This document shows, in pieces, positions 8,043 through 16,300 of a stretch of DNA of 24,301 bases. Under the pieces are notes generated by a model. That model was given only the letters and a program-made list of their open reading frames with translations. It had not been told where the DNA came from and searched no databases. The DNA comes from JBBQSU01 sp038234815 (GTDB lineage Bacteria; Planctomycetota; Phycisphaerae; Tepidisphaerales; Tepidisphaeraceae). The translations under genes and the position numbers were made by a program. The DNA lies in NCBI GenBank assembly GCA_038234815.1, contig JBBQSU010000045.1, forward strand, positions 1 through 24,301, in the 5' to 3' direction. Positions within the stretch are counted from its first letter, which is position 1. Each line of letters begins with the position of its first letter.

Positions 8043-8071
8043 ATTCTCTCTGCCTGTGGAAATAATGTCAA
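8043..8071 (-). promoter_or_regulatory. Candidate promoter of the lipoprotein gene
   Basis: The minus strand has a perfect -35 TTGACA (8071-8066) followed after 17 bp by GAGAAT, four of six matches to the -10 consensus. It lies about 65 bp upstream of the ATG at 7979 and supports that start over the longer open frame. Confidence 0.4.
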
Positions 8072-8443
8072 ACACCCGCAAGCTCGCCAACATCACGTCT
8101 CTGAAAGTTTTCATCAGGACCGACAAAATCGTGTGATGTTGTCCTAAAGCAGGCTTTTTCGGGGAAATTCGGCCAATTTTCAGAATTCGCGCCGGAAAAA
8201 GGAGGTCCAAAGCGGGTCCAAAGGGGGTCCCAATGGGGTCCCAAAGAGCTGCAACTGCGTTCCTGCACTGTCTCCGCCAAGGTTCTCTAAAGGCCCCAGA
8301 GGTGTCCCCTTGGCTTGCCCCTTCATCCTGGGCCGACCCGGCAGAAGCGCAGCGAACCGAAATTCGACAGGCGATGCCGATCCGGAAGTTAGAACTTGCT
8401 TTGGTCATTACATATATCCTCATCCCCTATGGGTCCGGGTTGC

Positions 8444-8488
8444 GCAAAATGGCGCAAAATGGCGTGCCCAAACCCGCTGCAAAATGGC
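8444..8488 (+). repeat. Three GCAAAATGGC direct repeats
   Basis: The decamer GCAAAATGGC occurs head-to-tail at 8444-8453 and 8454-8463 and again at 8479-8488. In copy 1 the equivalent place has AATTCGCG twice with the same 10-bp period. The spacing of one helical turn is what an iteron-like protein-binding site would have, but that role is inference. Confidence 0.7.
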
Positions 8489-8546
8489 TAACCCTTTGCG
8501 AATGCTCGACTTAAAATTTTTAATATTTTTCAGAATACCGAAAACG

Positions 8547-8580
8547 ATGGTGCGCAAATTGGCGCCAATTCGCGCACCAT
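8547..8580. repeat. 34-bp near-perfect palindrome
   Basis: The two 17-bp halves are complementary at 16 of 17 positions, centred on GGCGCC, beginning ATGGTGCGC and ending GCGCACCAT. It marks the outer edge of repeat copy 2. It could form a strong hairpin in DNA or RNA, or bind a dimeric protein. Confidence 0.85.
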
Positions 8581-8683
8581 CCCCGCCGGAGCCTCGCAAC
8601 ATCCGTAGAAAGTGCGCTCGCAGGCCCCAGCAATTTGTCGGCGATTGAATCTCCCAGCCCATTCAATTATACGTTCGTTGATT

Positions 8684-9490
8684 ATGCGTTGGGTGATCGG
8701 TGATGTTCATGGGATGTTCCGTCCGCTACGCACGCTGCTTGAAGCGATCGATAAATGTGACCGGTCGGCGCAGCTGCTTTTTTGCGGCGATTTTGTCAAT
8801 CGCGGGCCGGATTCACGGCGGGTGCTCGACCTGCTGATCGGGTTATCCAACGCGCGATTCGTCCGCGGAAATCACGACGATATTTTCGACTTGATCCTGA
8901 ACGGACAATGTTATGCCGAGAACGCGGCCAATGGCTCGGCGATGCGGGCCTTTCAATGGTTCATCGAGTACGGACTGGACACGACTTTTCACAGCTATGG
9001 TGCCGACTGGGACTGGCTGCACGCGACCAGTCACAAGCCGACGAAACAGCGATTGGCATCGCTGGCCGACTCGGTGCCCATCGAACACAAAGCCTTCGTC
9101 CGCAGCCTTCCGCCGGTTATCGAAATGGACGATCTATTTATTGCCCATGGCAAGTGGTCGATTGGGCAGAACACCGATGTACCGGGTCTGTCCGAGCAAT
9201 TGATCGCCAACGCTCAATTGCGTCAGGCGCTGCTCTGGGGTCGATACGACGACGCCGAGATTCAAGCGGACAAACCCTGGCAGCGACGGGGGTTTTTCGG
9301 CCATACCCCTGTCTTCACCTATAAAATCATCCACGAACAAGGGCGGATGATTCCCGTCGTCGGTCCGCGCATCGTGTTGCTTGATACTGCCTGCGCACTG
9401 GGCACCTTCGGCCGCCTCACCGCTTACTGCGTGGAGGAAGAATCGTTCTTACAAGCCGATCATTTCGGAAAATTGGTGACGGAAGGCTGA
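8684..9490 (+). CDS. PPP-family metallophosphoesterase (serine/threonine phosphatase or diadenosine tetraphosphatase-like)
   Basis: Calcineurin-like phosphoesterase of 268 residues. The metal-binding motifs are in canonical order: GDVHG (residues 6-10), GDFVNRG (35-41) and GNHD (62-65), with GHTP near the end as a further metal-site His. Family members use a dinuclear metal centre to hydrolyse phosphoproteins or nucleotide polyphosphates such as Ap4A; the substrate here cannot be told. The second motif is normally GDxVDRG, so Asp to Asn next to the Arg is unusual, while the metal-bridging Asp is kept. The start MRWVIGDVHG at 8684 is preferred because family members begin just before the first motif, although no strong ribosome site precedes it. 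The longer frame from 8612 adds 24 unrelated residues. Confidence 0.88.
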   Translation: MRWVIGDVHGMFRPLRTLLEAIDKCDRSAQLLFCGDFVNRGPDSRRVLDLLIGLSNARFVRGNHDDIFDLILNGQCYAENAANGSAMRAFQWFIEYGLDTTFHSYGADWDWLHATSHKPTKQRLASLADSVPIEHKAFVRSLPPVIEMDDLFIAHGKWSIGQNTDVPGLSEQLIANAQLRQALLWGRYDDAEIQADKPWQRRGFFGHTPVFTYKIIHEQGRMIPVVGPRIVLLDTACALGTFGRLTAYCVEEESFLQADHFGKLVTEG

Positions 9491-9498
9491 CGGGGAAT

Positions 9499-9596
9499 GG
9501 GCAAGGGCCAAAAGGCAACATTCTCCGTGCAAAGTTCAAATTGCCAATGGCCAAGAGGCAACTGACAGTGACCAATGGCCAATTACCAAGGGCCCA
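9499..9596. repeat. Degenerate heptad repeat filling a convergent intergenic space
   Basis: Fourteen consecutive 7-bp units can be read in register with rough consensus TGGCCAA. Units include TTGCCAA, TGACCAA and TTACCAA, and TGGCCAA occurs twice. They occupy almost the whole spacer between two convergent genes, whose stops are at 9490 and 9601. Units vary at the first three positions and keep the CAA core best. Such heptanucleotide arrays resemble the short tandemly repeated sequences known from cyanobacteria. Any role in mRNA ends or protein binding is unknown. Confidence 0.75.
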
Positions 9597-9600
9597 CGGG

Positions 9601-10632
9601 TTAAAAACGTTGGGCTTCGCCGCCTTGGGCCGATGACTTGGCGATGGCCAGCACGAGGCGAAGGCTTTCAACCCCGTCGTCTATGCTCGACCTCGTGGCT
9701 TCCTCCCCGCGGATAGCAGCGATCAGGTTTCTTGCCAGTTCGGCATAGTAGCCCGTCCCGCCCACTACTTCTCGTTTGATCGTCAGCTGTTTTTGCTTGA
9801 TTTCTTCCGGCTTAAGCCCGTCGTGATAGATGAATTCAGCCTCGTTCAATTTGCCAAACTTGACCAGAACGCGTTCGCACAGGACAGACATTTCTACCGA
9901 CTGGGTGTTCGGTTCCCAGACATTGGCCGCGCAAAGGTTGGCCAGGGCGCCGTTCCGGAAACGGATGGTTGCGGCGCTGACATCATCGACCTGATAGTCG
10001 GGAAAGCGGCGGTGGGCGAGATTGTCTCGAAACCCGAACGCGACCGCCGGTTCGCCAAAAAGATGCCGGGCCAGGTCGTAGAGGTGAATGGATTGCTCGA
10101 CGAGTTGCCCGCCGCCCAGTTTTGGATCGCGCCACCAGGTGGGGAATGCCGCATTCGTGAAGAATCGCCCCTGCATGAAGACCGGCCTGCCGGCAGAGCC
10201 GTCGGTCAACATCTGCTTGAGCTTCAACACAGGCAGCGTGTGACGGAAATGGTGGCCAATCTGACACTGAACGCCTGCGGCGCGGACGGCGCGTTGGATA
10301 GATTCGGCGCGCTCCAGCGACAACGCGATCGGCTTTTCCAGCATCAGGTGAATGCCGTGGCTCGCCGCCTTTTCGGCCTCGCCGCCGTGTGCCCCGGGGG
10401 GCAGGCAGATCCACAGGACATCAAGTTTTTCCGAAGCCAGCATCCGATCAAAATCGTCGTAACAAGTCGCCGCCGCGCCGCAGTGATCGGCATTGAACTT
10501 TTGCGCTTTGTCGAGGTGACGATTGCACAACGCAGTGATCTTCACCCCAGGAATGCCAGCCAGCCCGTCGGCATAAACCGACGCGATCCACCCCGTCCCC
10601 AAAAACCCAACGCGCAGCGGATTTGAACTCAC
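9601..10632 (-). CDS. Gfo/Idh/MocA family oxidoreductase
   Basis: NAD(P)-dependent dehydrogenase of the glucose-fructose oxidoreductase/inositol dehydrogenase family, cytoplasmic, 343 residues (family normal). The N-terminal Rossmann fold has VGFLGTGWIA (residues 8-17), a fold strand ALCNR, and the EKP motif at 99-101. The C-terminal substrate domain has GGGQLVEQSIHLYD (173-186) with the family His183 and Asp186. The sugar or inositol substrate cannot be predicted. The start is GTG at 10632, supported by GGAG about 8 nt upstream. It is followed, convergently, by the heptad repeat and the phosphatase gene, and stands alone as a transcription unit. Confidence 0.93.
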   Translation of the reverse strand: MSSNPLRVGFLGTGWIASVYADGLAGIPGVKITALCNRHLDKAQKFNADHCGAAATCYDDFDRMLASEKLDVLWICLPPGAHGGEAEKAASHGIHLMLEKPIALSLERAESIQRAVRAAGVQCQIGHHFRHTLPVLKLKQMLTDGSAGRPVFMQGRFFTNAAFPTWWRDPKLGGGQLVEQSIHLYDLARHLFGEPAVAFGFRDNLAHRRFPDYQVDDVSAATIRFRNGALANLCAANVWEPNTQSVEMSVLCERVLVKFGKLNEAEFIYHDGLKPEEIKQKQLTIKREVVGGTGYYAELARNLIAAIRGEEATRSSIDDGVESLRLVLAIAKSSAQGGEAQRF

Positions 10633-10807
10633 GTTACTACTCCACTAGTCGAATGTAGGCGGCAGTTTATGAACCTTCCGCCGCGGGCCAAATAATACAC
10701 CGACGGAATCAGTGTAGTGTCGGAAATGCAGCGATGGTTCGAAGCATTCCGTCGCAATTTGTATCCATTTGCATAAAAAAATTCCAACAGCAGAAATCGC
10801 GTGCCTG

Positions 10808-10835
10808 TTGTAACACAATGACGACCGCATATACT
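10808..10835 (+). promoter_or_regulatory. Promoter of tRNA-Tyr
   Basis: TTGTAA (10808-10813), a 16-bp spacer and TATACT (10830-10835) form a sigma-70-type promoter. Initiation near 10842 leaves a leader of about 18 nt before the tRNA. Confidence 0.7.
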
Positions 10836-10859
10836 GTCGGCCCCGGAACGAAAATCCGC

Positions 10860-10941
10860 GGGCGTGTACCTAAGTGGCCAAAAGGGGCGGACTGTAAATC
10901 CGCTGGCTCTGCCTTCGCAGGTTCGAATCCTGCCGCGCCCA
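10860..10941 (+). tRNA. tRNA-Tyr (anticodon GTA)
   Basis: Complete class II cloverleaf of 82 nt. Acceptor arms GGGCGTG and CGCGCCC pair. The anticodon stem-loop is GCGGA-CTGTAAA-TCCGC with anticodon GTA, there is a long variable arm of about 13 nt, and the T-arm is GCAGG-TTCGAAT-CCTGC. The discriminator is A and CCA is not encoded. It sits between its own promoter and terminator, so it is a monocistronic unit. Confidence 0.97.
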
Positions 10942-10947
10942 CTCCCG

Positions 10948-10972
10948 AAACCCCGCAAATGGCGGGGTTTTC
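10948..10972 (+). terminator. Intrinsic terminator of tRNA-Tyr
   Basis: A perfect 9-bp stem AAACCCCGC/GCGGGGTTT with a 5-nt loop (AAATG) ends in a short T run, starting only 7 nt after the tRNA. It is the clearest rho-independent terminator in the window. Confidence 0.88.
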
Positions 10973-11277
10973 TACTTCCCATTAATTCGTCTAAGTTGAT
11001 TAGTATAAATCACTTATCATTTCCACATCGCCGGTAGATAAGTCAATTGTACAATTCTCCCAAAAAGACCCGGAGATCGAAAAGGGCTGGTAAGACTCGA
11101 CATGTATTTTCGGGTTTTGGTAGCAGGCCCCTGCAGCCACTTTGAAGATTGATTTGAATAGTGAACAAAACTGGCGTGTATGGCTGTTGAGTTTGGGATT
11201 TTGAATCCCAGAACGACGTGACGGCCTCGCTCGGTTTGACCATCTCGAAAGAAACCCAGAAAACTCCCCCAACGCCT
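10973..11277. other. Intergenic stretch with one short hairpin
   Basis: No convincing gene. A minus-strand frame starting with TTG at 11281 overlaps the stop of the GH42 gene but has no recognisable motif and poor composition. A perfect 7-bp inverted repeat TGGGATT-TTG-AATCCCA lies at 11194-11210, about 70 bp after the GH42 stop; it could end that transcript, but no T-tract follows on the minus strand. Confidence 0.5.
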
Positions 11278-13221
11278 TCAAGGCGCGGTTGCTTTGAGTG
11301 GTTTTAGAGCGGCCGACGGGACGCGGTCAAAGTCCCCCGCCTCAACGACTTTGCCAGCCACCTCGATCGAATGCTGCTCGTAGTTAAATACCCAAACGGA
11401 TTGGCCGTCGGGGTGCGGAAACAGGCCAACATCCGCGCCGAGTGGTGCATACGCCTTCACGCCGGATTCGTTGGTCGCTAATGCCAGCAGAGACTCGACT
11501 AAGCCTTCTGAGCAGGCGGCGGCGTAATAGCTGGAGCCTTTGCCGGCTTTAGCCTTCAAGGCCGCAGGGGCGTCGGCCAGACGACCGCCCGTCGTGAACC
11601 GGGCCAGAACCTCGGCATGGGTGGGTTCAACTCGTTCCGCCCAGGGGAGGCAAGCGATGCTCCGGCTATCCCAAGTTGCCTGCAATGGCGTATCGGCCGG
11701 AAGGTTAATGGCTTTGCACTGGGTAAACCCCAGCAAATCCGCCAAGGGTTGCCCCGGGGACGAGTGGTAGGCACCCCACTGATCCTGGTGCGCATTCTTG
11801 GCGACGGCGAGCAAGGTGCCGCCAGCCATGACGAACGTGCGGACGCGATCGCAGGCGCTTTCGGACAATAGTCGGGCCGACGGCAGCACCACCATGGAAT
11901 ACCCGGCCAGCGAGTCGTCAGGGCGGACAACATCCATCCGCACGCCGGCTCGCCAGAGGACGCGGTAAGTTTCTATCAGCACGCGCAAGTATGACACGCG
12001 ATTATCCAACCCACGTTTCATGTAAGGATCGGGTGTAAGGCTAACCCGGACGCAATCGGGGCAGAACATTAGCGCGACGCTGGCTTTCGACGAATGACTG
12101 GCCGCTAGGTCGGTCGCTGGATGCAGGCGCCGGAGCAGCGTGCGGGCCTTCTCCGAACGCGCCCGGTCGGGACGGCCGGCATAATCGCAAAAGGCGTCGG
12201 ATTCGTTCTCGGCGTTGGCAGGATGTTCGCGCCAATGCCACATCAGCGCCGCTTCGGCGCCGTGCGTCAACATCTGTCCAAGGTGAGCCGGCGAAAGGTT
12301 GGCCGACATCGCGCTGGTCTCAAAAACCCAAAAGGCCTTGTGCCGCGCTGAACGAAACAGGTCGTGGGCCAAGGCGGAAAACACGTGCGGGAATGGCCGG
12401 CCGGCGGCACCGGGATAGGCATCCCAGCCCAGGACATCGAGCGATCGGCCCATTTCCACGTGATCGATTCCCCGATCAAACACGGCGGTGGCGTTATGAC
12501 TTATCCACTGCCCGGGAGCGATCACCGCGCGCAGGGTCTTTACTTGAAGTTCAACAAAGCGTGCCAGGCTTGCTGAAAAGTAGCGGCTGTAGTCCAACAC
12601 CTGCCCCATCGTCGTGCGTGCGTTCAGGGGCGTCGTTACCTCGCCCCAGTCGCTGTATTCCTGGCTCCAAAAACGGGTGCCCCACCGGCGATTCAGCGTG
12701 GCCAAATCGCCGTGTATGGTCTTGAGATATTGGCGAAAGTGAAACGTGGTCGCCGGGCTATGGCTTTCTGGTGGCTCGCCTTCGGGACCGATCAGTTCGT
12801 TGTCGATCTGCCAACCCAGCACCGCGGCGTGGTGCCCATAGCGACGACCCAGTTCTGAAGCGATCTGCGCGGAAAAATATCGGAACACTTCACTATCGAC
12901 ATCGACATCGCGCCGGCCGCCCGGGTGATGCCGCGTGCCATCCCTGCGGACGATTAACATTTCGGGATACTGCGTCGTCATCCATGGCGGAGGAGTGGCC
13001 GTCGGCGTGCAGAGGACCAGGCGCATCCCTGCATTTGCGACCAGGCCGATGAACCGATCCATCCAGTCGAATTGATACGATCCCTCGCGCGGTTCGAGCG
13101 CGCTCCAGGCAAACTCGCCGACACGGACGATCGTCAAACCACACTGGCGCATCGCCAGCAGATCGTCGTTCCAGGCTGATTCATCAGTTAATTCAGGATA
13201 ATAAGAAACACCAAGCTGCAT
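11278..13221 (-). CDS. Beta-galactosidase, glycoside hydrolase family 42
   Basis: Retaining beta-galactosidase-type enzyme of 647 residues, usual for GH42. The TIM-barrel domain (about 1-375) starts with LGVSYYPE, typical of the family, and carries the acid/base Glu142 in GWQIDNE and the probable nucleophile Glu301 in FWVFET. The trimerisation-type middle domain follows (about 385-585, with SYLRVLIETYRVLWRAGVRMD and VVLPSARLLSE), then a short beta C-terminal domain. There is no signal peptide, so it probably acts in the cytoplasm on imported beta-galactosides or related oligosaccharides. The start is ATG 13221; no strong ribosome site is visible. It is last in the minus-strand glycan locus, 123 bp after the beta-helix gene. 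Confidence 0.95.
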   Translation of the reverse strand: MQLGVSYYPELTDESAWNDDLLAMRQCGLTIVRVGEFAWSALEPREGSYQFDWMDRFIGLVANAGMRLVLCTPTATPPPWMTTQYPEMLIVRRDGTRHHPGGRRDVDVDSEVFRYFSAQIASELGRRYGHHAAVLGWQIDNELIGPEGEPPESHSPATTFHFRQYLKTIHGDLATLNRRWGTRFWSQEYSDWGEVTTPLNARTTMGQVLDYSRYFSASLARFVELQVKTLRAVIAPGQWISHNATAVFDRGIDHVEMGRSLDVLGWDAYPGAAGRPFPHVFSALAHDLFRSARHKAFWVFETSAMSANLSPAHLGQMLTHGAEAALMWHWREHPANAENESDAFCDYAGRPDRARSEKARTLLRRLHPATDLAASHSSKASVALMFCPDCVRVSLTPDPYMKRGLDNRVSYLRVLIETYRVLWRAGVRMDVVRPDDSLAGYSMVVLPSARLLSESACDRVRTFVMAGGTLLAVAKNAHQDQWGAYHSSPGQPLADLLGFTQCKAINLPADTPLQATWDSRSIACLPWAERVEPTHAEVLARFTTGGRLADAPAALKAKAGKGSSYYAAACSEGLVESLLALATNESGVKAYAPLGADVGLFPHPDGQSVWVFNYEQHSIEVAGKVVEAGDFDRVPSAALKPLKATAP

Positions 13222-13344
13222 AAATTAAGGTCCGTTCGGATGAGGTTGTTGTCATCCTAGCAATTGGCGCGAACCTCGCAAACCATCACCCTTTCGACGT
13301 TACATGACCAATAGTCACGCCGTCCACCGCCGGCGGCAAGGACA

Positions 13345-16300
13345 TTATGGCGATGGAGGAAGCAGTTGGGTCATGGGAATGGTTTGTAGGAACTGGCTGG
13401 GACTGGACCACTTCATCGACACATGCTGGCCGTAAAAATTGAGCGATTCGTACTCGACTTTCAGAGCCACGGGCTTTCCTGCAGTGCAGTCGAGCACGTA
13501 CGACGTTAAGTCAGCACCATTGCGATTACGCTTTTGCTTGGGGTCGGTGCCGGCGGAGTTAAAATCAATCACGATTTTGCCGTCGGCCCAGACACGCAGC
13601 GCCGCGTATTCTGTCACGTCGAATTTCAGCCGATAGCTTTCACCAAATAGCGGCAGCAGGGCGCCTTCCCAGCGGACGCGGAATCCGTCGCGCATCACGA
13701 TCCCCTTCACCGGCGGCGTTTCATTCCAATCAAAGTCCAGCGATTTGCTTATGCTGACTGCTAATGGAGTAGAACCTTCATGCCCGGCGAAGTAAGTCGT
13801 TTGCAAGCCTGTCCCATTTCCCAGGGCCGGCGCGTCATTGTCCACCACCGCGACACTCGCACGACCGCTGCCGGAAATGTCATAGGTCGTGGAAGGAGAC
13901 AATTCAACGACGACCGATCTGGCCGGGTCATAACGGCGGTTGTCGATCGGGTGAACCGGCAGGGCCAGAGTGTTTTGACCGGCGGGGATTATGACCGATT
14001 CCGGTAGCGGTTGATAATCCGTCCCGGCAACGGCGTTTCCGCGGGCGGCGTAGACCATCACCATCGACGTTGAAAAATTAACGCTGGGAGCAAGCCGAAC
14101 CGCCAGCGGAGCCGACGTGTCTCCGTCACGGGCGATTTGCAGGACCAGCGGACCGCCCTTTTCCAACACCTGATCGGCAGGAGTGGTCAATGTGACTTGC
14201 GGCAGCTTTGCAGAGCGCGGGCTAAACTCCGGCTCGATCTCGCGGCCATTTGTTCGCGGGCCGTGCATCGACAGGGTCACCTTGGTTTTGGCATCTCCTT
14301 TTGCTTCAAGCACGATTGAGTAAGGCTTGTCCGCCTCCATAAAAAAGCTGGTGTCACGGTAGCGCGAGTCATTGCGCCAGGCATCCAGTATCACGCGGTC
14401 GTTGATGACCAGGCGGGAGGCGGGAGGAGGATAAAAGTGGTACGCACCGGAGGTTTTGACGACAACCTGTCCGCTAAAACGAACGGTCCAGTTTTTCAAG
14501 TTGGCAATTGCCGCGTCGTCAGTAGCCACTTCAGGCGCGGCTACCCTGGTTGCTTTGAGCGTGCCGAATTCGCCTTCGAAAATATCGATGGTCAAACCCG
14601 CGCCCCCAGAGGCCGGCGCGGTGGCAGGTTCTGATGCTGGGGCGCTGGCCGGAGCCGGTCCGGGAATCTTTGCCCGCGGGCCGTTAGGATCGGCATACGC
14701 ATTGACCAGCGTCACCAGCGCGCCACTGCCACGCATCGGCAACTGTCCTCGTTTTAACTCGCGCGTCACGTCCCCGCGGGTTTCTTCGAGCATATTGAAA
14801 GGCTGAAACCGCGAGGTCCACTCGCCGAGACTGAAAGACATCGACGAATTCTTTACAACAAACGCGTGCTTTTCAGGATTTTTTGCGTGATTGGCGTAGA
14901 TCAGCCCGCCCATCACTTCGGATTTTCCGCCGTTGATCGTCGTCAGCAGCGTGCCGTCGCCTTCGGATTTCACACCCAGTATCCAAACGGTTCCGCCGTC
15001 GTTGAGATTTCCCGGGTGAACCTTGAGGTACTTGTCGCGGTCTTTCGTGGGATCCAGCCCTTGTTCATACCAGGGCATGTCCGCCCAGAACGTGCCGCCA
15101 CGGTATTCGTGCGTATATTCTGTATTAAACTGGCGGATCCAAAGTGAGCCGCCTTTTTCGACGCGCACCGCGCAAACGGAATCCTCGATGAATGCCCGAC
15201 CGCCGGGTCCGACACGCATCGAGACATTCAATGCCTTTGCCGCCAGTATGCGCTTGGAATTGGTGACCATCGTCACGCCGCTATACAGCCAGTCGAAGCG
15301 CTCAATGGCCACCACCGGCGAAGCACCATCGTCCAGCACGAACGTCCTCTCACCGATGCCATTGAACGACGTCTCCATCCCGATGATCCGCCGTACGTTT
15401 CCGCGGAGGTGCACAGTCCCCAACATGGCGTACTGTTGCCCAATGGGGGCGGCCTTGGGGAAATAGATCGTCGTCGCGCCGGAGTCAATCGCCTGTTGAA
15501 TCGCCGGCGTCCAGTCGTACACCTTGTCTGTCTTGGTGCCCTTCGGCGGCTCATCAAAAAACGTCTTGGTTTTGCCGTCGTAGTAGCTCAACTTCGGCGT
15601 AAATTTGGCGACGCTCACCCAATCCTTGGGATCGTCCCAGGGCACTTCGGGTGTCTCTTCGATGGGCAGATCAAGCTGCCTGGCCGGGGCATCAAACGCC
15701 GCCGCTGCCGGGTGAGACAAAAACACATCGGCCTGAAGCGACCCTTCGCTGACACCCGATCCGGTCGAGCCGTCCACCGCCATCTTGTAGCCTGGCGTGG
15801 AAAGATGACGAACATAAAGCCCGGCTTCATTGACGATCCCGGGAGTATTCTTGGCATCGCCAGTACCGGTCAGTTCCGCGCCCAAGATCGTCATCATGCT
15901 TGATCCGCGTTTGTTCAGCAGTGCCGGCACGGCGTTGCTGCTTTTGAGGTCGCGAACTGCGATCGCCTGGCCGTCGTTCACCCAGCCATAATATCGCTGG
16001 TTGCGCAACTGGATGTGTTCCAGCGTCTGACAGGCCGTGGCGTGCGAGGTGTAGATACCGACATCAAATCCGACCACTTCCACGTTCTTGACAAGAAGGG
16101 GGCCGACGTCGCCGGTGTAGCCCATGTCCAGACCGATCACGCCGGCACCGTCTTCCGAGCGGATCAAGACGTCGGCAAGCTGACCCTGGTTGCTGGCATT
16201 AAATCGCACGGCGATCGCGCCGGGATTACCTTTGCCCACGCTGAAGGTCATGTTGCGGATGGCATTGCGGAACCGCTGCGGCGGAAAATAGCCGGTCACC

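Larger units (their letters stand above)
8150..8580 (-). repeat. Dispersed compound repeat, copy 2 (inverted relative to copy 1)
   Basis: On the minus strand the block order matches 83-580. It has the AT-rich block containing TTAAAAATTTTAAGT (8523-8509), AAGGG-TTAGCC-ATTTTG, period-10 direct repeats, GGACCCATAGGGG, an SD-like GATGAGG, then TAATGACCA with an ATG at 8408. Tandem GGGACCCC/TTTGGACC units follow (8248-8196), more of them than in copy 1. The frame from 8408 stays open and encodes IGTPFGPALDLLF, resembling GTPFGPPF in copy 1. Copy 2 also has a 34-bp palindrome at its outer edge. Limits are by eye. Confidence 0.7.

Noticed and set aside
7980..8423. N-terminal extension of the lipoprotein frame
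   Set aside because: It spans the dispersed repeat and a TTGACA promoter-like site, and would bury the lipoprotein signal peptide in the middle of the protein. AGGAG before 7979 marks the better start.
9499..9596. CRISPR-like array
   Set aside because: Units are 7 bp and contiguous, without the long repeat and unique spacer layout; no cas genes are present.
10629..10982. Minus-strand frames over tRNA-Tyr
   Set aside because: They overlap the tRNA and its terminator, and their sequences come from the structured RNA.
11000..11281. A 93-codon minus-strand frame overlapping the GH42 stop (TTGA overlap)
   Set aside because: The overlap looks like coupling, but there is no ribosome site, no recognisable motif and poor composition.
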